From NCBI RefSeq assembly GCF_023349185.1, contig NZ_JAKIKY010000008.1, positions 62,001 to 126,000 on the forward strand: DNA of 64,000 nt. Direction: 5' to 3'. A model generated the notes under the pieces. The model searched no databases and had not been told where the DNA came from. It saw only the letters and a program-made list of their open reading frames with translations. Source of the DNA: Shewanella aquimarina. GTDB taxonomy: Bacteria; Pseudomonadota; Gammaproteobacteria; Enterobacterales; Shewanellaceae. Numbering within the stretch: the stretch's first letter is position 1; every line of letters begins with the position of its first letter. The translations under genes were made by a program, and so were the position numbers. Shown in pieces: positions 30,421 through 41,076 of the stretch.

Positions 30421-31923
30421 ATGAGTCACATAGTCAAAAACAGAGTACAGAAAAAGATAGGTTCTGAGTTATTGATCAATGTGACGCCGACCGAGGCGCG
30501 GGTAGCGCTGGTGGAATATGGCATCCTGCAAGAGGTGCATATAGAGCGCCGCATGAAGCGTGGTCTGGTTGGCAATATCTATAAGGGCAAGGTCAGCCGG
30601 GTGCTGCCAGGCATGCAGGCAGCCTTTGTGGATATCGGTCTAGACAAGGCGGCCTTTCTTCATGCCTCAGATATTGTGCCTCATACCGAGTGTGTGGCGG
30701 ATATCGAGAAGGGCAACTTCGTGGTGCGTGATATTGCCGAGCTGGTTCGTCAGGGCCAGGACATCATGGTGCAGGTGGTAAAAGATCCCCTGGGCACCAA
30801 GGGCGCACGCCTCACCACAGATATCACCTTACCCTCACGTTATCTGGTGTTCATGCCGGGCTCCAGCCATGTGGGCGTGTCGCAACGGATCGAGTCCGAA
30901 GAGGTTCGCGCCCGTCTCAAGGGGCTGACTGAACCCTTCGTCGACGAAGATGGCGGCTTCATTATCCGCACCGCCGCCGAGAATGCCGGCGAGCAGGAGC
31001 TGGTTCAGGATGCGGCTTTCCTGCGCCGAGTCTGGGCCAAGGTGTGTGAGCGTCGTAAGCGTCCCGGTGTCTCGCTGCTCTATCAAGATCTCGCCCTGCC
31101 TGTGCGTATCGTACGCGACTTCGTCGGCACAGAGCTGGATCAGATCCAGGTGGACTCAGGCCAGACCTATGAGGAGCTGCTGCAGTTTACCCAGGAGTTT
31201 ATGCCCGAGATCGCCGACAAGATTGAACACTATTCTGGCCGGGTACCCATCTTCGATCTCTACGATGTGGAGAACGAGGTGCAGCGCGCCTTGGGGCGCA
31301 AGGTAGAGCTCAAGTCTGGCGGCTATCTGATCATAGATCAGACCGAGGCCATGACCACTGTGGATATCAACACAGGCGCCTTCGTCGGTCATCGCAACCT
31401 TGAAGAGACCATATTCAACACCAACCTGGAGGCGACACACGCCATCGCCCGCCAATTGCGCCTGCGTAATCTGGGGGGGATCATCATCATAGATTTTATC
31501 GACATGCTGAACGAAGATCATAAGAAGCGTGTCCTCAGTACCCTGGAGGCGGCGCTGGCCAACGACAGGGTGAAGACCAATGTCAGCGGCTTCTCGGGCC
31601 TCGGCCTGGTGGAGATGACCCGTAAGCGTACCCGCGAGAGCCTGGAACATGTGCTGTGTGGCGAGTGTCCGGCCTGTTTCGGTACCGGGAGTCTGAAGAC
31701 AGTCGAGACGGTTTCTTACGAGATCTTCCGCGAGATCATCCGCCTCAACCGCGGCTATGATGCCGACGAGTTCCTGGTCTACTGCGCCCCCACGGTTTAT
31801 AACAGCCTCACCGGCGAGGAGAGTCATCTGGTGGCAGAGCTAGGAGCCTATATCGGCAAGCATGTGCGCCTGCAAAACGAGCCCATGTACGCGCAAAACA
31901 AATTCGATGTGGTGATAATGTAG
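30421..31923 (+). CDS. rng: Ribonuclease G
   Basis: Endoribonuclease of the RNase E/G family, matures 16S rRNA 5' ends and turns over mRNA. The 500-residue protein has the S1 domain (NIYKGKVSRVLPGMQAAFVD, about 50-69), an RNase-H-like and 5' sensor region, the catalytic acidic stretch TTVDINTGAFVG near 315 and the Zn-link CGECPAC near 415, with no RNase E-type C-terminal scaffold. The N-terminus is about 11 residues longer than the E. coli protein; no better start was found. The stop codon TAG overlaps the GTG of yhdP. Confidence 0.97.
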   Translation: MSHIVKNRVQKKIGSELLINVTPTEARVALVEYGILQEVHIERRMKRGLVGNIYKGKVSRVLPGMQAAFVDIGLDKAAFLHASDIVPHTECVADIEKGNFVVRDIAELVRQGQDIMVQVVKDPLGTKGARLTTDITLPSRYLVFMPGSSHVGVSQRIESEEVRARLKGLTEPFVDEDGGFIIRTAAENAGEQELVQDAAFLRRVWAKVCERRKRPGVSLLYQDLALPVRIVRDFVGTELDQIQVDSGQTYEELLQFTQEFMPEIADKIEHYSGRVPIFDLYDVENEVQRALGRKVELKSGGYLIIDQTEAMTTVDINTGAFVGHRNLEETIFNTNLEATHAIARQLRLRNLGGIIIIDFIDMLNEDHKKRVLSTLEAALANDRVKTNVSGFSGLGLVEMTRKRTRESLEHVLCGECPACFGTGSLKTVETVSYEIFREIIRLNRGYDADEFLVYCAPTVYNSLTGEESHLVAELGAYIGKHVRLQNEPMYAQNKFDVVIM

Positions 31924-34900
31924 TGTCCCGCCCATTCTGTCCCCGCACCTTCGGCCGCCTATGCTGGCAGATTATCGCCATCATAGTGGTGCTTTTTGCC
32001 TTGAGCGTCAGCCTGTTCAGAGGCCTGCTGCCTAAGCTGGATCAGGTCCGTCAGGAGCTGGTGAGCTATATCTATGAGCAGTATCAGGTCAAGGTCGAGG
32101 TCACCGAGCTCACCGCCGAGTGGCAGGCGTTTGGCCCTGCGGTGACCATCAAGAATCTGGTCTTGCCGGTGCAGGAGAACCTGCCGGTCACCTTCATCAT
32201 AGACAATGTCCACCTCAAGTTGGATTTCTGGGACAGTCTGGTCTCGGCGTCGCCTCAGATAGAGAATGTGATCTTCGAGGGGGTCAAGATTGCCCTGGAT
32301 CTCGACCGTATCAGTCAAGCCGGTAACGGTCAGCAGAGCAGCGATGCTCCTGTGGCAGAGCAGAATACCGATTGGCTCTATGCCCTGATGCTGGAGCAGT
32401 TCGATCGCTTCGCCATCACAGATGTGACCATGCAGCTGATCAGTCGCTCCCATAAGTTTAGGCCTATCCATATCAGGGACCTGCGCTGGCGCAACTTAGC
32501 CGGGCGACACAGGGCCGAGGGCGCGCTGTTCCTCGATGAGCAGGCCTCAGAGGTCGAGCGTCTCTCTCTTGCCGTCGATATTCGTGGCGACGGCCATAAC
32601 CCAGAGTCATTGGCAGGTCAGCTCTATCTGGCGGCCAACTCACTGGATCTCGGCGAATGGGCATCGCGCCAGGAAAACCCTTATGCCTCGGGTAAGAAGC
32701 TGCCTTTAGAAGGCGTGGTGAACCTGCAGGCCTGGGCCGAATTTTCCGACCGAGCCTTTACCGCTGCGACGGTCGCCTTCGAGCCGAGCTGGTTGCAATG
32801 GGAGCTCAAGGGTGAGCAGCAAAAATTTGAGATACAGGGTGGACAGCTCAACTGGCAGCCGCAAGTCTCGGGCTGGCAACTGACCAGCTCAGATCTGGCC
32901 TTTGTGACCAATGGCCAGGCCTGGCCGGCGCTGCATATTGGCGCGCGTAAGCGTGACGACCAGCTGATGGCCAATATCAATCAACTCGATGCCAAGGTAT
33001 TGCTGCCCCTTTTGCCCCTGGTGCCCGGCATGGATCTCGATGGCCTCCACCTGTGGCAGACGATGGACCCCAGTGGCACCATAGAGCAGCTCAAGTTGGG
33101 CTATGGCGAGCAGCAGGGCTTTGCCCTGTCGGCGCAGTTAACTCAGTTTGCCTGGCAGGCGAGTGGTTCCATTCCGGGGGCCGAGGCGATCGATCTTATG
33201 CTCGGCATCCAGGGCAGCGATCTCTATCTGTCTGCGCCCGAGCAGCAGTATCACTTGGATTTTAATGGCGGCTTCGAGGCGCCACTGTCGCTTGACGGCG
33301 ATGCCTTTACGCTTAAATACGCCATAGGCGAGGCGGCGCTGGTTGCGCCTAAGCTGCATTTCTATAACGCCGATCTGGATCTCGACGCGGCCATGAAGCT
33401 GGGCTTTTCAGGCGAAGCCAGCCTCAACCTGCTGGCCGATGTACAGGTGAAAAACGCCGCCAGGGCCAAATACTATTTTCCGAAACGAGGGATGAGTGAG
33501 TCGCTTGTCGATTACCTCAGCGGCGCCATCAAGGCGGGACAGAGCCAGGATGCCAAGGTGGTGTGGAACGGCGCCCTCAAGCATTTTCCTTATGACGACA
33601 ACAGCGGCGTATTCCAGGCCGGTTTCTCTTTGAATCAGGCCCGCTATCAGTTTCAGCCCGATTGGCCCGAGGTGACCGAGCTGAGTCTCGATGCCTTGTT
33701 TGAAAATGCGGCTATGGATATCTGGGTGAACAAGGGGATGTTAATGGATGTTCCCGCCGACGGCGCCCATGTGGCCATTCCACGTATGAGTCATGAGACT
33801 CTGCTAACGGTGAAGGCGGATCTTCGCACTCAGGGCGAGGCCGCCAAACAGGTGCTACTGCGCTCGCCCCTGGCCGATACGGTTGGCGCGACACTCGAGG
33901 TCGTGCAGGTGCAAGGTGATGTCTCGGGCAAGCTGGATCTGAGCATTCCCCTCTATCATGGCGGCAAAGAGCAGATATTGGGACAGGTAAGCTTCGACAA
34001 CACCCCAGTTTATGTTACTCAGCCGGGCGTGCAACTCGAGGGCGTAACCGGTGTGGTGCATTTTGCCAACGATGTGGTCACGGGCGAGGAGATACAGGCG
34101 CGTCTGTTCGAGCAACCCGTAAGTTTCACCTTCGATACCGGCAAGAGCAACAAAAATTATGGCCTGAACCTGGATATGCAGGGTACGTGGGCACTGGTCT
34201 CGCTTCCATCGTCATTGGATAATCCGCTCAAGGATTACTATCGCGGCGAGCTGGATTGGCAGGGCGCCATGACGCTGATCTTCGATGAGCTGGGCTATCG
34301 TATTCAGGCGCAAGTGAAGAGCGACATGCGGGGCGTCGAGCTCAGCCTGCCGGGCAAGTTTGCCAAGGCGGCGGACAGCCCGCGGGCGCTCTCCTTCGAG
34401 CTTATCGGCGACAACAAGCAGGCCTCCCTGGGTGCTAAATTAGGGGACCAGATGGAGTTCTGGGGCGGTTTCGACGAGCAGTCGGGTGACCATCTGGCGC
34501 ACTTCGACCTGCTGCTGGGACGCCTGTTTAAGCCCGGCGATCAACTCAAGCGTCAGGCCGGCCATCTACAGCTGGATATGCCTGCCACCGAGTTTGCCCC
34601 TTGGCTACCCATCATCAAGGGATTCATGGGGGACGCCGCGCTGGAATCCTCCCTGGATGCCGCTATGCGTCAAGCCCTTGAAGAGCAGACACAAGAAACC
34701 CCGCTACTGCAGGCTGAAGAAGCGCCTCAGAAGAGCCATTTCTTCCCGCCCTTGATCGCCGTAGATGGCCAGGTACGCCAGTTAAATCTCTATGGGCAGC
34801 CGCTGACCGAGTTGAGTCTGGAGGCCTATCCCACAGAACATGGTTGGCGCTTCGAGGGCAACGCCAACGAATTTAGCGGCCGGGTGGACTTCTATCCAGA

Positions 34901-36299
34901 CTGGTCGACCCAGGGGTTAAAGCTGGTGGCGAGCCGGTTTAACTTTGCCCCCGAAAGTACACAAGGCGATGAGTCTGAGTTAGCCAGCGACGAGGTGCTC
35001 AGCATACTGCCGCCGCTGGCGGTGGATGTGGATCAGTTTAGTGTCCACGGCAAGTCTCTCGGTCACCTGGTGTTGCAGGCGACCCCCAAGAATGGCGACT
35101 ATCAGATTCAGACCATCGCCATCACGACCCCGGGGATCACCCTCAAGGGCAAGGGGGCCTGGTCGAACAGTGAGGGGCAGAACCTGACCGAATTTGAGGT
35201 GGATCTCAAGGCCAAGCAGTTCGATGAAGTCTCTGAGCGTCTGGGCATAGACCCTGGTCTCAAGGAGGCGCCGCTGGATCTGCAGGCCGAGCTGTCCTGG
35301 CAGGGGGCCCCCCACGCCTTCTCGCTGGAGACCCTCAACGGCCAGATAAGCTATAAGCTGGGTAAGGGCCACCTGTCTGAGGTGAGTGACAAGGGCGCGC
35401 GTATCTTCTCCCTGTTCAGCCTAGATTCCCTGCTGCGTAAGCTGTCGCTGGATTTCTCCGATGTCTTCGGTAAAGGGCTCTATTTTAACGCCTTTACCGG
35501 TACCCTCAAGCTGGACAACGGCGTGGTGAAGACCACTGATTCCGAGATGGATGCGGTGGCGGGTAACATGAGGGTGCGGGGCTATACCGACCTCACCACA
35601 GAGAGCCTCAACTATGACATACGTTTCGTGCCGCAATTGGCCTCCAGCGTGCCGACCGTGGTGCTGCTCAGTACCGGCGGTTGGACCCTGGGCCTAGGTG
35701 CGTTTGCCCTGACCAAGGTGCTGGAGCCGGTGATCGAGGTGATCTCGGAAATTCGCTTCAGGCTGACGGGGACCATGTCAGAGCCTAAGCTGGAGGAGCT
35801 GGAGCGTAAGAGCAAGGAGATAGAGATCCCCGAGTCTGTCTTGCCACGTCAACCAGAACAGGAGCCTGGCGCTGAGACTAAGCCCCAGAGCGAATCGAAA
35901 GAGCCTAAACAGGAAAAGGCGCAAGAGCCAAAACAACAGCTTCAGCAAGCACAGCAGCAAGAACAGAGCCAGGTGCAACAGTCATCGTCTGCGGAGCAGT
36001 CAGAGACCGGGGCCGAGCAATTACCTGCGGCGGCGACTCAGCCCGAGGCAGTTTCGGCTGATGAGCAGGTGATGCCATCGGGTGTCGCTATCCCTAAGAG
36101 TGCGGTCGAGGCCATGCCCGAGTTTAAGGAGACGTCGACCGGCCAGCAGCCCGTCGAGCAAGAACCTCAGGCGCCGCAACAGCAAGAATCACAGGAAAAA
36201 CCGGTGAACAAGGAGCCAAGCGATGCAGGTCAGCCTATTACAATGTCAGAGTGGTCGCGACGTCGAGGAGAACCTCAAGTTTATTCGCGAGCAGCTTGA
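31923..36299 (+). CDS. yhdP: YhdP-family AsmA-like envelope protein
   Basis: A 1458-residue inner-membrane-anchored periplasmic protein of the YhdP/TamB/YdbH group, thought to form a hydrophobic groove carrying phospholipids to the outer membrane. One N-terminal membrane helix (about 14-34) is followed by long beta-rich repeats and a DUF3971/AsmA_2-like C-terminal region (KGARIFSLFSLDSLLRKLSLDF, with GNMRVRGYTDL). E. coli YhdP is about 1266 residues; the extra length is mostly a Glu/Gln/Pro/Ser-rich tail from about residue 1300. The frame runs 77 bases into the next gene. It starts at a GTG overlapping the rng stop. Confidence 0.9.
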   Translation: MSRPFCPRTFGRLCWQIIAIIVVLFALSVSLFRGLLPKLDQVRQELVSYIYEQYQVKVEVTELTAEWQAFGPAVTIKNLVLPVQENLPVTFIIDNVHLKLDFWDSLVSASPQIENVIFEGVKIALDLDRISQAGNGQQSSDAPVAEQNTDWLYALMLEQFDRFAITDVTMQLISRSHKFRPIHIRDLRWRNLAGRHRAEGALFLDEQASEVERLSLAVDIRGDGHNPESLAGQLYLAANSLDLGEWASRQENPYASGKKLPLEGVVNLQAWAEFSDRAFTAATVAFEPSWLQWELKGEQQKFEIQGGQLNWQPQVSGWQLTSSDLAFVTNGQAWPALHIGARKRDDQLMANINQLDAKVLLPLLPLVPGMDLDGLHLWQTMDPSGTIEQLKLGYGEQQGFALSAQLTQFAWQASGSIPGAEAIDLMLGIQGSDLYLSAPEQQYHLDFNGGFEAPLSLDGDAFTLKYAIGEAALVAPKLHFYNADLDLDAAMKLGFSGEASLNLLADVQVKNAARAKYYFPKRGMSESLVDYLSGAIKAGQSQDAKVVWNGALKHFPYDDNSGVFQAGFSLNQARYQFQPDWPEVTELSLDALFENAAMDIWVNKGMLMDVPADGAHVAIPRMSHETLLTVKADLRTQGEAAKQVLLRSPLADTVGATLEVVQVQGDVSGKLDLSIPLYHGGKEQILGQVSFDNTPVYVTQPGVQLEGVTGVVHFANDVVTGEEIQARLFEQPVSFTFDTGKSNKNYGLNLDMQGTWALVSLPSSLDNPLKDYYRGELDWQGAMTLIFDELGYRIQAQVKSDMRGVELSLPGKFAKAADSPRALSFELIGDNKQASLGAKLGDQMEFWGGFDEQSGDHLAHFDLLLGRLFKPGDQLKRQAGHLQLDMPATEFAPWLPIIKGFMGDAALESSLDAAMRQALEEQTQETPLLQAEEAPQKSHFFPPLIAVDGQVRQLNLYGQPLTELSLEAYPTEHGWRFEGNANEFSGRVDFYPDWSTQGLKLVASRFNFAPESTQGDESELASDEVLSILPPLAVDVDQFSVHGKSLGHLVLQATPKNGDYQIQTIAITTPGITLKGKGAWSNSEGQNLTEFEVDLKAKQFDEVSERLGIDPGLKEAPLDLQAELSWQGAPHAFSLETLNGQISYKLGKGHLSEVSDKGARIFSLFSLDSLLRKLSLDFSDVFGKGLYFNAFTGTLKLDNGVVKTTDSEMDAVAGNMRVRGYTDLTTESLNYDIRFVPQLASSVPTVVLLSTGGWTLGLGAFALTKVLEPVIEVISEIRFRLTGTMSEPKLEELERKSKEIEIPESVLPRQPEQEPGAETKPQSESKEPKQEKAQEPKQQLQQAQQQEQSQVQQSSSAEQSETGAEQLPAAATQPEAVSADEQVMPSGVAIPKSAVEAMPEFKETSTGQQPVEQEPQAPQQQESQEKPVNKEPSDAGQPITMSEWSRRRGEPQVYSRAA

Positions 36300-37056
36300 T
36301 CTGCTAGAGAGTAGTGAGCGCCCCCATTTGGTGGTGCTGCCCGAGTGCTGTCTGCTGTTTGGTGGCCATGAGCGTCAACAGCTGACCTATGCCGGCAATG
36401 ATGCCGACAGCGACCTCAAGCAGACCCTGGCCGCCTTGGCCAAGCAGTATGGCATCTATCTGGTGGCGGGCACCATTCCTATCCTGGCCGATGAGGGGCG
36501 AGTGTTCAGCCGCAGCTACCTGTTCAACGACAGGGGTGAGGCCCTAGGGCACTATGACAAGCTGCACCTGTTCGATGTAGATGTGGACGACGGCACTAAG
36601 TCCTACCGGGAGAGTGACACCTTTTGCCCCGGTGAGGCGGTAACCGTTGTCGATACGCCTTTCGGTAAGGTCGGGATGGCGATATGCTATGACATCAGGT
36701 TTGCCGATCTATTTCGCGCCATGCGCCTGCAGGGGGCGGAGATCATCGTCCTGCCAGCGGCCTTTACCAGGGTGACCGGGCGGGCGCACTGGCTGCCCCT
36801 GCTACAGGCGAGGGCGATTGAGACCCAGTGTTTCCTGTTGGCGGCGGCCCAGTGGGGCGAGCATAACCAGGGAAAACGTGAGACCTGGGGACACTCCTGC
36901 GTCATAGATCCCTGGGGGGAGGTGCAGGCGATTAAGCCAGAAGGCTGTGGCTGGTTGTCGGCAGAGATAGACCTTAAGGCCATAGAGGGGATACGCCGTA
37001 ACATCCCTGTGGTCGAGCACAATCGTTTCGAGCCACCCAAATTAAAGAGATTATAA
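36223..37056 (+). CDS. Carbon-nitrogen hydrolase (nitrilase superfamily amidase)
   Basis: A 277-residue nitrilase-fold enzyme with the Glu-Lys-Cys triad visible: [13 protein letters not shown] (Glu near 41), [12 protein letters not shown] (Lys near 113) and [14 protein letters not shown] (Cys near 150). It is closest in pattern to the NIT1/Nit2-like group, which hydrolyses deaminated glutathione or omega-amides; the substrate is not proven. The ATG at 36223 gives the conserved start [18 protein letters not shown], so the 77-base overlap with yhdP is real rather than a start-site error. tldD follows 35 bases downstream. Confidence 0.92.
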   Translation: MQVSLLQCQSGRDVEENLKFIREQLDLLESSERPHLVVLPECCLLFGGHERQQLTYAGNDADSDLKQTLAALAKQYGIYLVAGTIPILADEGRVFSRSYLFNDRGEALGHYDKLHLFDVDVDDGTKSYRESDTFCPGEAVTVVDTPFGKVGMAICYDIRFADLFRAMRLQGAEIIVLPAAFTRVTGRAHWLPLLQARAIETQCFLLAAAQWGEHNQGKRETWGHSCVIDPWGEVQAIKPEGCGWLSAEIDLKAIEGIRRNIPVVEHNRFEPPKLKRL

Positions 37057-37091
37057 AATCGCGCCTTCCAAGCGCCATAGAGAGAAAATTA

Positions 37092-38540
37092 ATGCCATTT
37101 TTAACCCAAGTAGAACAGAGCCTCTTGCAAGACGGATTGTCATTGGATCAGTTGCAAGGCTATATCAATAGCATTCATCAGCATCAGGTGGACTTTTCCG
37201 ATCTCTATTTTCAGGGCAGTCGCCATGAGTCTTGGGTGTTAGAAGATGGCATAGTCAAAGAGGGCAGCTTCCATATCGAGCGCGGTGTGGGGGTGCGTGC
37301 CATCAGCGGCGAGAAGACGGGCTTCGCCTATGCCGACGAGATCACCCCAGCGGCGCTGAGCGCGGCGGTCGAGGCGGCTCGCGGCATCTCTGCGGCGGGC
37401 AATAGTGGCCGCGTCCAGGCCTGGAAGCAGCAGAAGGTGACGCCGCTCTATCAGAGCGCCGACCCTATCGCCGCCATGGAAGAGGTGAAGAAGATTGAGC
37501 TGCTCAAACAGGCAGACGCCTATGTGCGCAGCCTGGATGCGCGCATCATACAGGTGGTGATCAGCCTGTCGGGCGTGCACGAAGAGATCTTAGTCGCGGC
37601 CAGTGACGGCACCCTGGCGGCAGATATTCGTCCCTTGGTACGTTTTAACTGTAGCGTGGTGCTGGAGCAGGAAGGCAAGCGTGAGCGCGGCGCCAGCGGT
37701 GGCGGCGGACGCCATGATTATCAAGTCTTTTTCGAGTCGGGCGACGACGGTCTGCCCAGCTGTTTTGCCTTTGCCCGCGAAGCCGTGCGTCAGGCTTCGG
37801 TCAATCTGACCGCCATAGATGCGCCCGCCGGCGAGATGCCTGTGGTTCTGGGGGCCGGTTGGCCCGGCGTCTTGCTACACGAGGCCGTGGGGCATGGCCT
37901 GGAGGGTGACTTTAACCGTAAGGGGAGCAGCGCCTTTAGCGGCTTGGTGGGCCAACAGGTGGCTTCTAGTCTGGTGACTGTGGTGGACGATGGCACCCTG
38001 GAGAATCGCCGCGGCTCGCTCAGCATAGACGATGAAGGGGTTCCTACTCAGAAGACTGTGCTTATCCAGGATGGCATCCTCAAGGGCTATATGCAAGACA
38101 AGCTCAACGGCCGTCTGATGGGCCAGGCCTCAACCGGTAACGGTCGCCGCGAGTCTTATGCCCATCTGCCGATGCCGCGCATGACCAACACCTATATGGA
38201 AGCCGGCGACAGCTCGCCTGAAGATATCATCAAGTCGGTGGACAAGGGGATCTATGCGCCTAACTTCGGCGGCGGTCAGGTCGATATCACCTCGGGTAAG
38301 TTTGTGTTCTCGGCATCTGAAGCCTACCTCATCGAGAAGGGCGAGATAACCCAGGCGATCAAGGGCGCAACCCTGATAGGTAATGGTCCCGAGGCCATGG
38401 GGCAGATCTCCATGGTTGGTAACGATCTGGCGCTCGATAAGGGCGTCGGTGTCTGTGGCAAAGATGGTCAAAGTGTGCCCGTGGGCGTGGGCCAGCCTAG
38501 CCTGAAACTCGATCGCTTGACGGTGGGCGGCACAGCCTAG
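37092..38540 (+). CDS. tldD: Metalloprotease TldD
   Basis: A 482-residue TldD subunit of the TldD/TldE(PmbA) protease, which removes leader peptides and degrades unfolded peptides in the cytoplasm. The metal-binding HEAVGH is at about residue 262 in [15 protein letters not shown]-terminal and C-terminal family motifs ([37 protein letters not shown]) are present. Its partner pmbA lies at 44155, separated from it by an export cassette and yjgA. Confidence 0.97.
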   Translation: MPFLTQVEQSLLQDGLSLDQLQGYINSIHQHQVDFSDLYFQGSRHESWVLEDGIVKEGSFHIERGVGVRAISGEKTGFAYADEITPAALSAAVEAARGISAAGNSGRVQAWKQQKVTPLYQSADPIAAMEEVKKIELLKQADAYVRSLDARIIQVVISLSGVHEEILVAASDGTLAADIRPLVRFNCSVVLEQEGKRERGASGGGGRHDYQVFFESGDDGLPSCFAFAREAVRQASVNLTAIDAPAGEMPVVLGAGWPGVLLHEAVGHGLEGDFNRKGSSAFSGLVGQQVASSLVTVVDDGTLENRRGSLSIDDEGVPTQKTVLIQDGILKGYMQDKLNGRLMGQASTGNGRRESYAHLPMPRMTNTYMEAGDSSPEDIIKSVDKGIYAPNFGGGQVDITSGKFVFSASEAYLIEKGEITQAIKGATLIGNGPEAMGQISMVGNDLALDKGVGVCGKDGQSVPVGVGQPSLKLDRLTVGGTA

Positions 38541-38609
38541 TTCGACGGATCTCGCTGTCTGTAGAAAGCGTTGGCGGCGATTGCTGGGAAGACTGCCGAT
38601 AAGGCGCTA

Positions 38610-38638
38610 GAGAAGCTTGCCTACAAGGCCTGCTTCTC
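38610..38638 (+). other. Hairpin between tldD and the export cassette
   Basis: GAGAAGCTTGCCT (38610-38622) pairs with AGGCCTGCTTCTC (38626-38638) except for two internal bases, with a 3-base loop. No T-run follows. It may be a weak terminator of tldD or a leader element of the operon starting at 38700. Confidence 0.4.
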
Positions 38639-38699
38639 AACGCCTCCATAGGGTGTTAACATTTGCCAAGGAAGTAGAGTATTAGCTCTAGAGGTGTAG

Positions 38700-40103
38700 A
38701 TGAGATATTCACATGTTATTTGGCTGTCGTTGTTGACCCTGGTGGGGCATGCGGCGCAGGCGCAAGAACTCGCCTTTGGCGAGGCCTGGCAGCAGCTGCT
38801 ACAGGTCAGCGACAAGCTGCAGGCCAGTCAGCAGGAGGTTAACCGTGCCCAGGCCGAAAGAGACGCCGGGGAGGATCTCAAGCTGCCGTCGCTGTCGATC
38901 AACGGCAGCTACACACGCTTAGAGAAACCCCTGGAGCTGGACCTGAGGGATCTCAATCCCTTAGCCAGCCTCGATCCCGCGAGTCTGCCTCCGGCGCTCG
39001 GCGCCGCCCTAGGCGCCATTCCTGGCTCGCTGTTTATCACCCCTTTTACCGAGCAGGATGTCTTCCGCTCCAGTCTGCAGGCGATGTGGCCCATCTATAC
39101 CGGCGGTCGTATCAGCGCCGCGCAGGGGATCCATGAGGCGCAAGTCGCCGAGAAGGAGCAGCAGCATCAGCTGTCGACGCGGGATCTCTTCATCAAGCTG
39201 GTGGACAGATATTATGGCGTGGCGGTGAGTCATGCCCTGATGACCACCCGAGGCCAGCTGGTGGATGCCTTGAGCGAGCATGCCGAACATGCCGTCAAGC
39301 TGGAAGAGCAGGGACAGATCGCCAAGGTCGAGCGTCTCAACGCCCAGGTAGCGTTGGAAAATGCGAGGGTGGACTATGCCAGTGCCAAGCGTCAGCTGGA
39401 GATGACTCAGATCGCCCTATCGCGCATGTTACATCGGGAGAATATCGATACCGCCTCCAGGCTGTTTATGCTGGAAAACTCGCCCTCTTTAGGTCAATTA
39501 AGCCAGCTGACCCTGACGACACACCCAGCGCTCAAGCTGCTGGAAGCCAAGGAAGTCCAGGCCAATGGCCTTATCGACGTAGAGAAGGGCAGTTATTACC
39601 CCACAGTCTTTCTTTACGGCAACTACACCCTGTATGAAGACGATAGCCTGCTGGCCAAGATGGAGCCAGATTGGATGGTCGGCGTCGGGGTGAAGATCCC
39701 GTTGATCAGTCGTGATGGACGCAGCGGCAAGGTCGAAGCCGCCCGCAGTGCCTTGCTTCAGGCGCGCTATACCAAGGCGCAGACCCAGCAGGATCTCAGC
39801 CTCTTGCTGGACCAGAGCTATCGCCAGCTCGAGCAGGCCAGAGAGGAGACCGAGTCCCTCAACCTATCGTTGGTCCTCGCCAAAGAGAATAAACGCCTGA
39901 GGGATCTCGCCTTCAGTCAGGGGCTGTCGACTTCGATTGAGAAAGTGGACGCCGAGCTCAAGCTGAGCGGCGTGCAGACCCAACAGTTGGCGGCCCAGTA
40001 CCGCTATGTGCAGGCCTATGCCAGATTGATGGCCATCAGTGGCCAGTTAGATGAATTTATCGGTCGCTCATCGAGTGCCCAGGAGAGAGTCAATGCGAAC
40101 TAA
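38700..40103 (+). CDS. TolC-family outer-membrane efflux protein
   Basis: A 467-residue exported protein with signal peptide (YSHVIWLSLLTLVGHAAQA-QE). It has the duplicated coiled-coil architecture of TolC/OEP proteins: AERDAGEDLKLPSLSINGSY, MWPIYTGGRISAAQ near 125-140 and VGVKIPLISRDGRSGKVEAA near 325-345. It supplies the outer-membrane channel for the export proteins encoded directly downstream (11-base overlap with the fusion-protein gene). GAGG is 5 bases before the ATG. The substrate is unknown. Confidence 0.92.
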   Translation: MRYSHVIWLSLLTLVGHAAQAQELAFGEAWQQLLQVSDKLQASQQEVNRAQAERDAGEDLKLPSLSINGSYTRLEKPLELDLRDLNPLASLDPASLPPALGAALGAIPGSLFITPFTEQDVFRSSLQAMWPIYTGGRISAAQGIHEAQVAEKEQQHQLSTRDLFIKLVDRYYGVAVSHALMTTRGQLVDALSEHAEHAVKLEEQGQIAKVERLNAQVALENARVDYASAKRQLEMTQIALSRMLHRENIDTASRLFMLENSPSLGQLSQLTLTTHPALKLLEAKEVQANGLIDVEKGSYYPTVFLYGNYTLYEDDSLLAKMEPDWMVGVGVKIPLISRDGRSGKVEAARSALLQARYTKAQTQQDLSLLLDQSYRQLEQAREETESLNLSLVLAKENKRLRDLAFSQGLSTSIEKVDAELKLSGVQTQQLAAQYRYVQAYARLMAISGQLDEFIGRSSSAQERVNAN

Positions 40104-41064
40104 TAGAGCCTTAGCCGTTGTCGCCTTACTGGTATTGGTGGCTTTACTCGGGTACGGATTAAAGTTAGCCCATACCCCTAAGCCCGAACGACTACAGGGG
40201 CAGATAGAGGCCAGGGAATACAACATCTCCTCCAAGGTGCCGGGACGCGTCGCCGAGGTGCTGGTGCGCCGTGGCGATCGGGTGGCCGAGGGTGATCTGT
40301 TATTTGCCATCGACAGTCCCGAGCTCAACGCCAAGCTGATGCAGGCCCAGGGGGGCCGCGATGCAGCCAAGGCCTTGCAACAGGAGGCGGATAACGGCGC
40401 CCGTAAGCAACAGGTTGCCGCGTCGAAAGAGCAATGGTTGAAAGCCAAGGCGGCGGCGACCCTGGCCGAGACCACTTATAAACGTGTAGAGGTGTTGTTT
40501 AGCGAAGGGGTGCTGGCGCGCCAGAAACGCGATGAGGCCTTTACCCAGTGGCAGGCAGCCAAGTATACCGAGCAGGCGGCCTACGCCATGTATCAGATGG
40601 CCGAAGAGGGCGCTCGCGAAGAGACCAAGGCCGCGGCCGAAGGCAATGCCCGTATGGCCGAGGGGGCGGTGAAAGAGGTTAGTGCCATTTTGGCCGACAG
40701 TCAGATGCGCTCGCCCAGAGCCGGCGAGGTAAGCGAAGTCCTGTTGCAGCCAGGTGAGCTGGCGCCGAGTGGATTCCCCGTGGTGAGCATTATCGATATG
40801 CAGGATGCCTGGGCGGTTTTCCAGGTGCGTGAGGATCAGCTTAAAAACTACAAGATAGGCGACACCCTCGAGGTCGAGATTCCGGCATTGGGGGCCAGTT
40901 ATCCGTTCACCATCAAGCATATTGGTGTTATGGGGCACTTTGCGACCTGGCGCTCTACCGAGAGCGGTCACGACTTCGATATGCGCACCTTCGAGATGGA
41001 GTTGCGGCCAAACGCCCCGATCGCCGACCTGAGAGTGGGCATGACAACTCTGCTGGTGCGTTAA
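40093..41064 (+). CDS. HlyD-family membrane-fusion protein
   Basis: A 323-residue periplasmic adaptor anchored by an N-terminal helix (about 8-23, ALAVVALLVLVALLGYGL). Two lipoyl half-motifs flank a coiled coil: EYNISSKVPGRVAEVLVRRGD near 40-60 and SPRAGEVSEVLLQPGELAPS near 210-230. The ATG at 40093 is chosen because it starts the membrane anchor; the extension to 40051 lies within the previous gene. It resembles the YhiI/YbhG type of adaptor that works with ABC-2 permeases. It joins the TolC protein and the two permeases in one operon. Confidence 0.9.
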   Translation: MRTNRALAVVALLVLVALLGYGLKLAHTPKPERLQGQIEAREYNISSKVPGRVAEVLVRRGDRVAEGDLLFAIDSPELNAKLMQAQGGRDAAKALQQEADNGARKQQVAASKEQWLKAKAAATLAETTYKRVEVLFSEGVLARQKRDEAFTQWQAAKYTEQAAYAMYQMAEEGAREETKAAAEGNARMAEGAVKEVSAILADSQMRSPRAGEVSEVLLQPGELAPSGFPVVSIIDMQDAWAVFQVREDQLKNYKIGDTLEVEIPALGASYPFTIKHIGVMGHFATWRSTESGHDFDMRTFEMELRPNAPIADLRVGMTTLLVR

Positions 41065-41076
41065 GCCTTGGCCACC

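Noticed and set aside
31156..31827. 223-codon minus-strand frame opposite rng
   Set aside because: Antisense shadow of RNase G coding sequence with high GC; no SD or domain.
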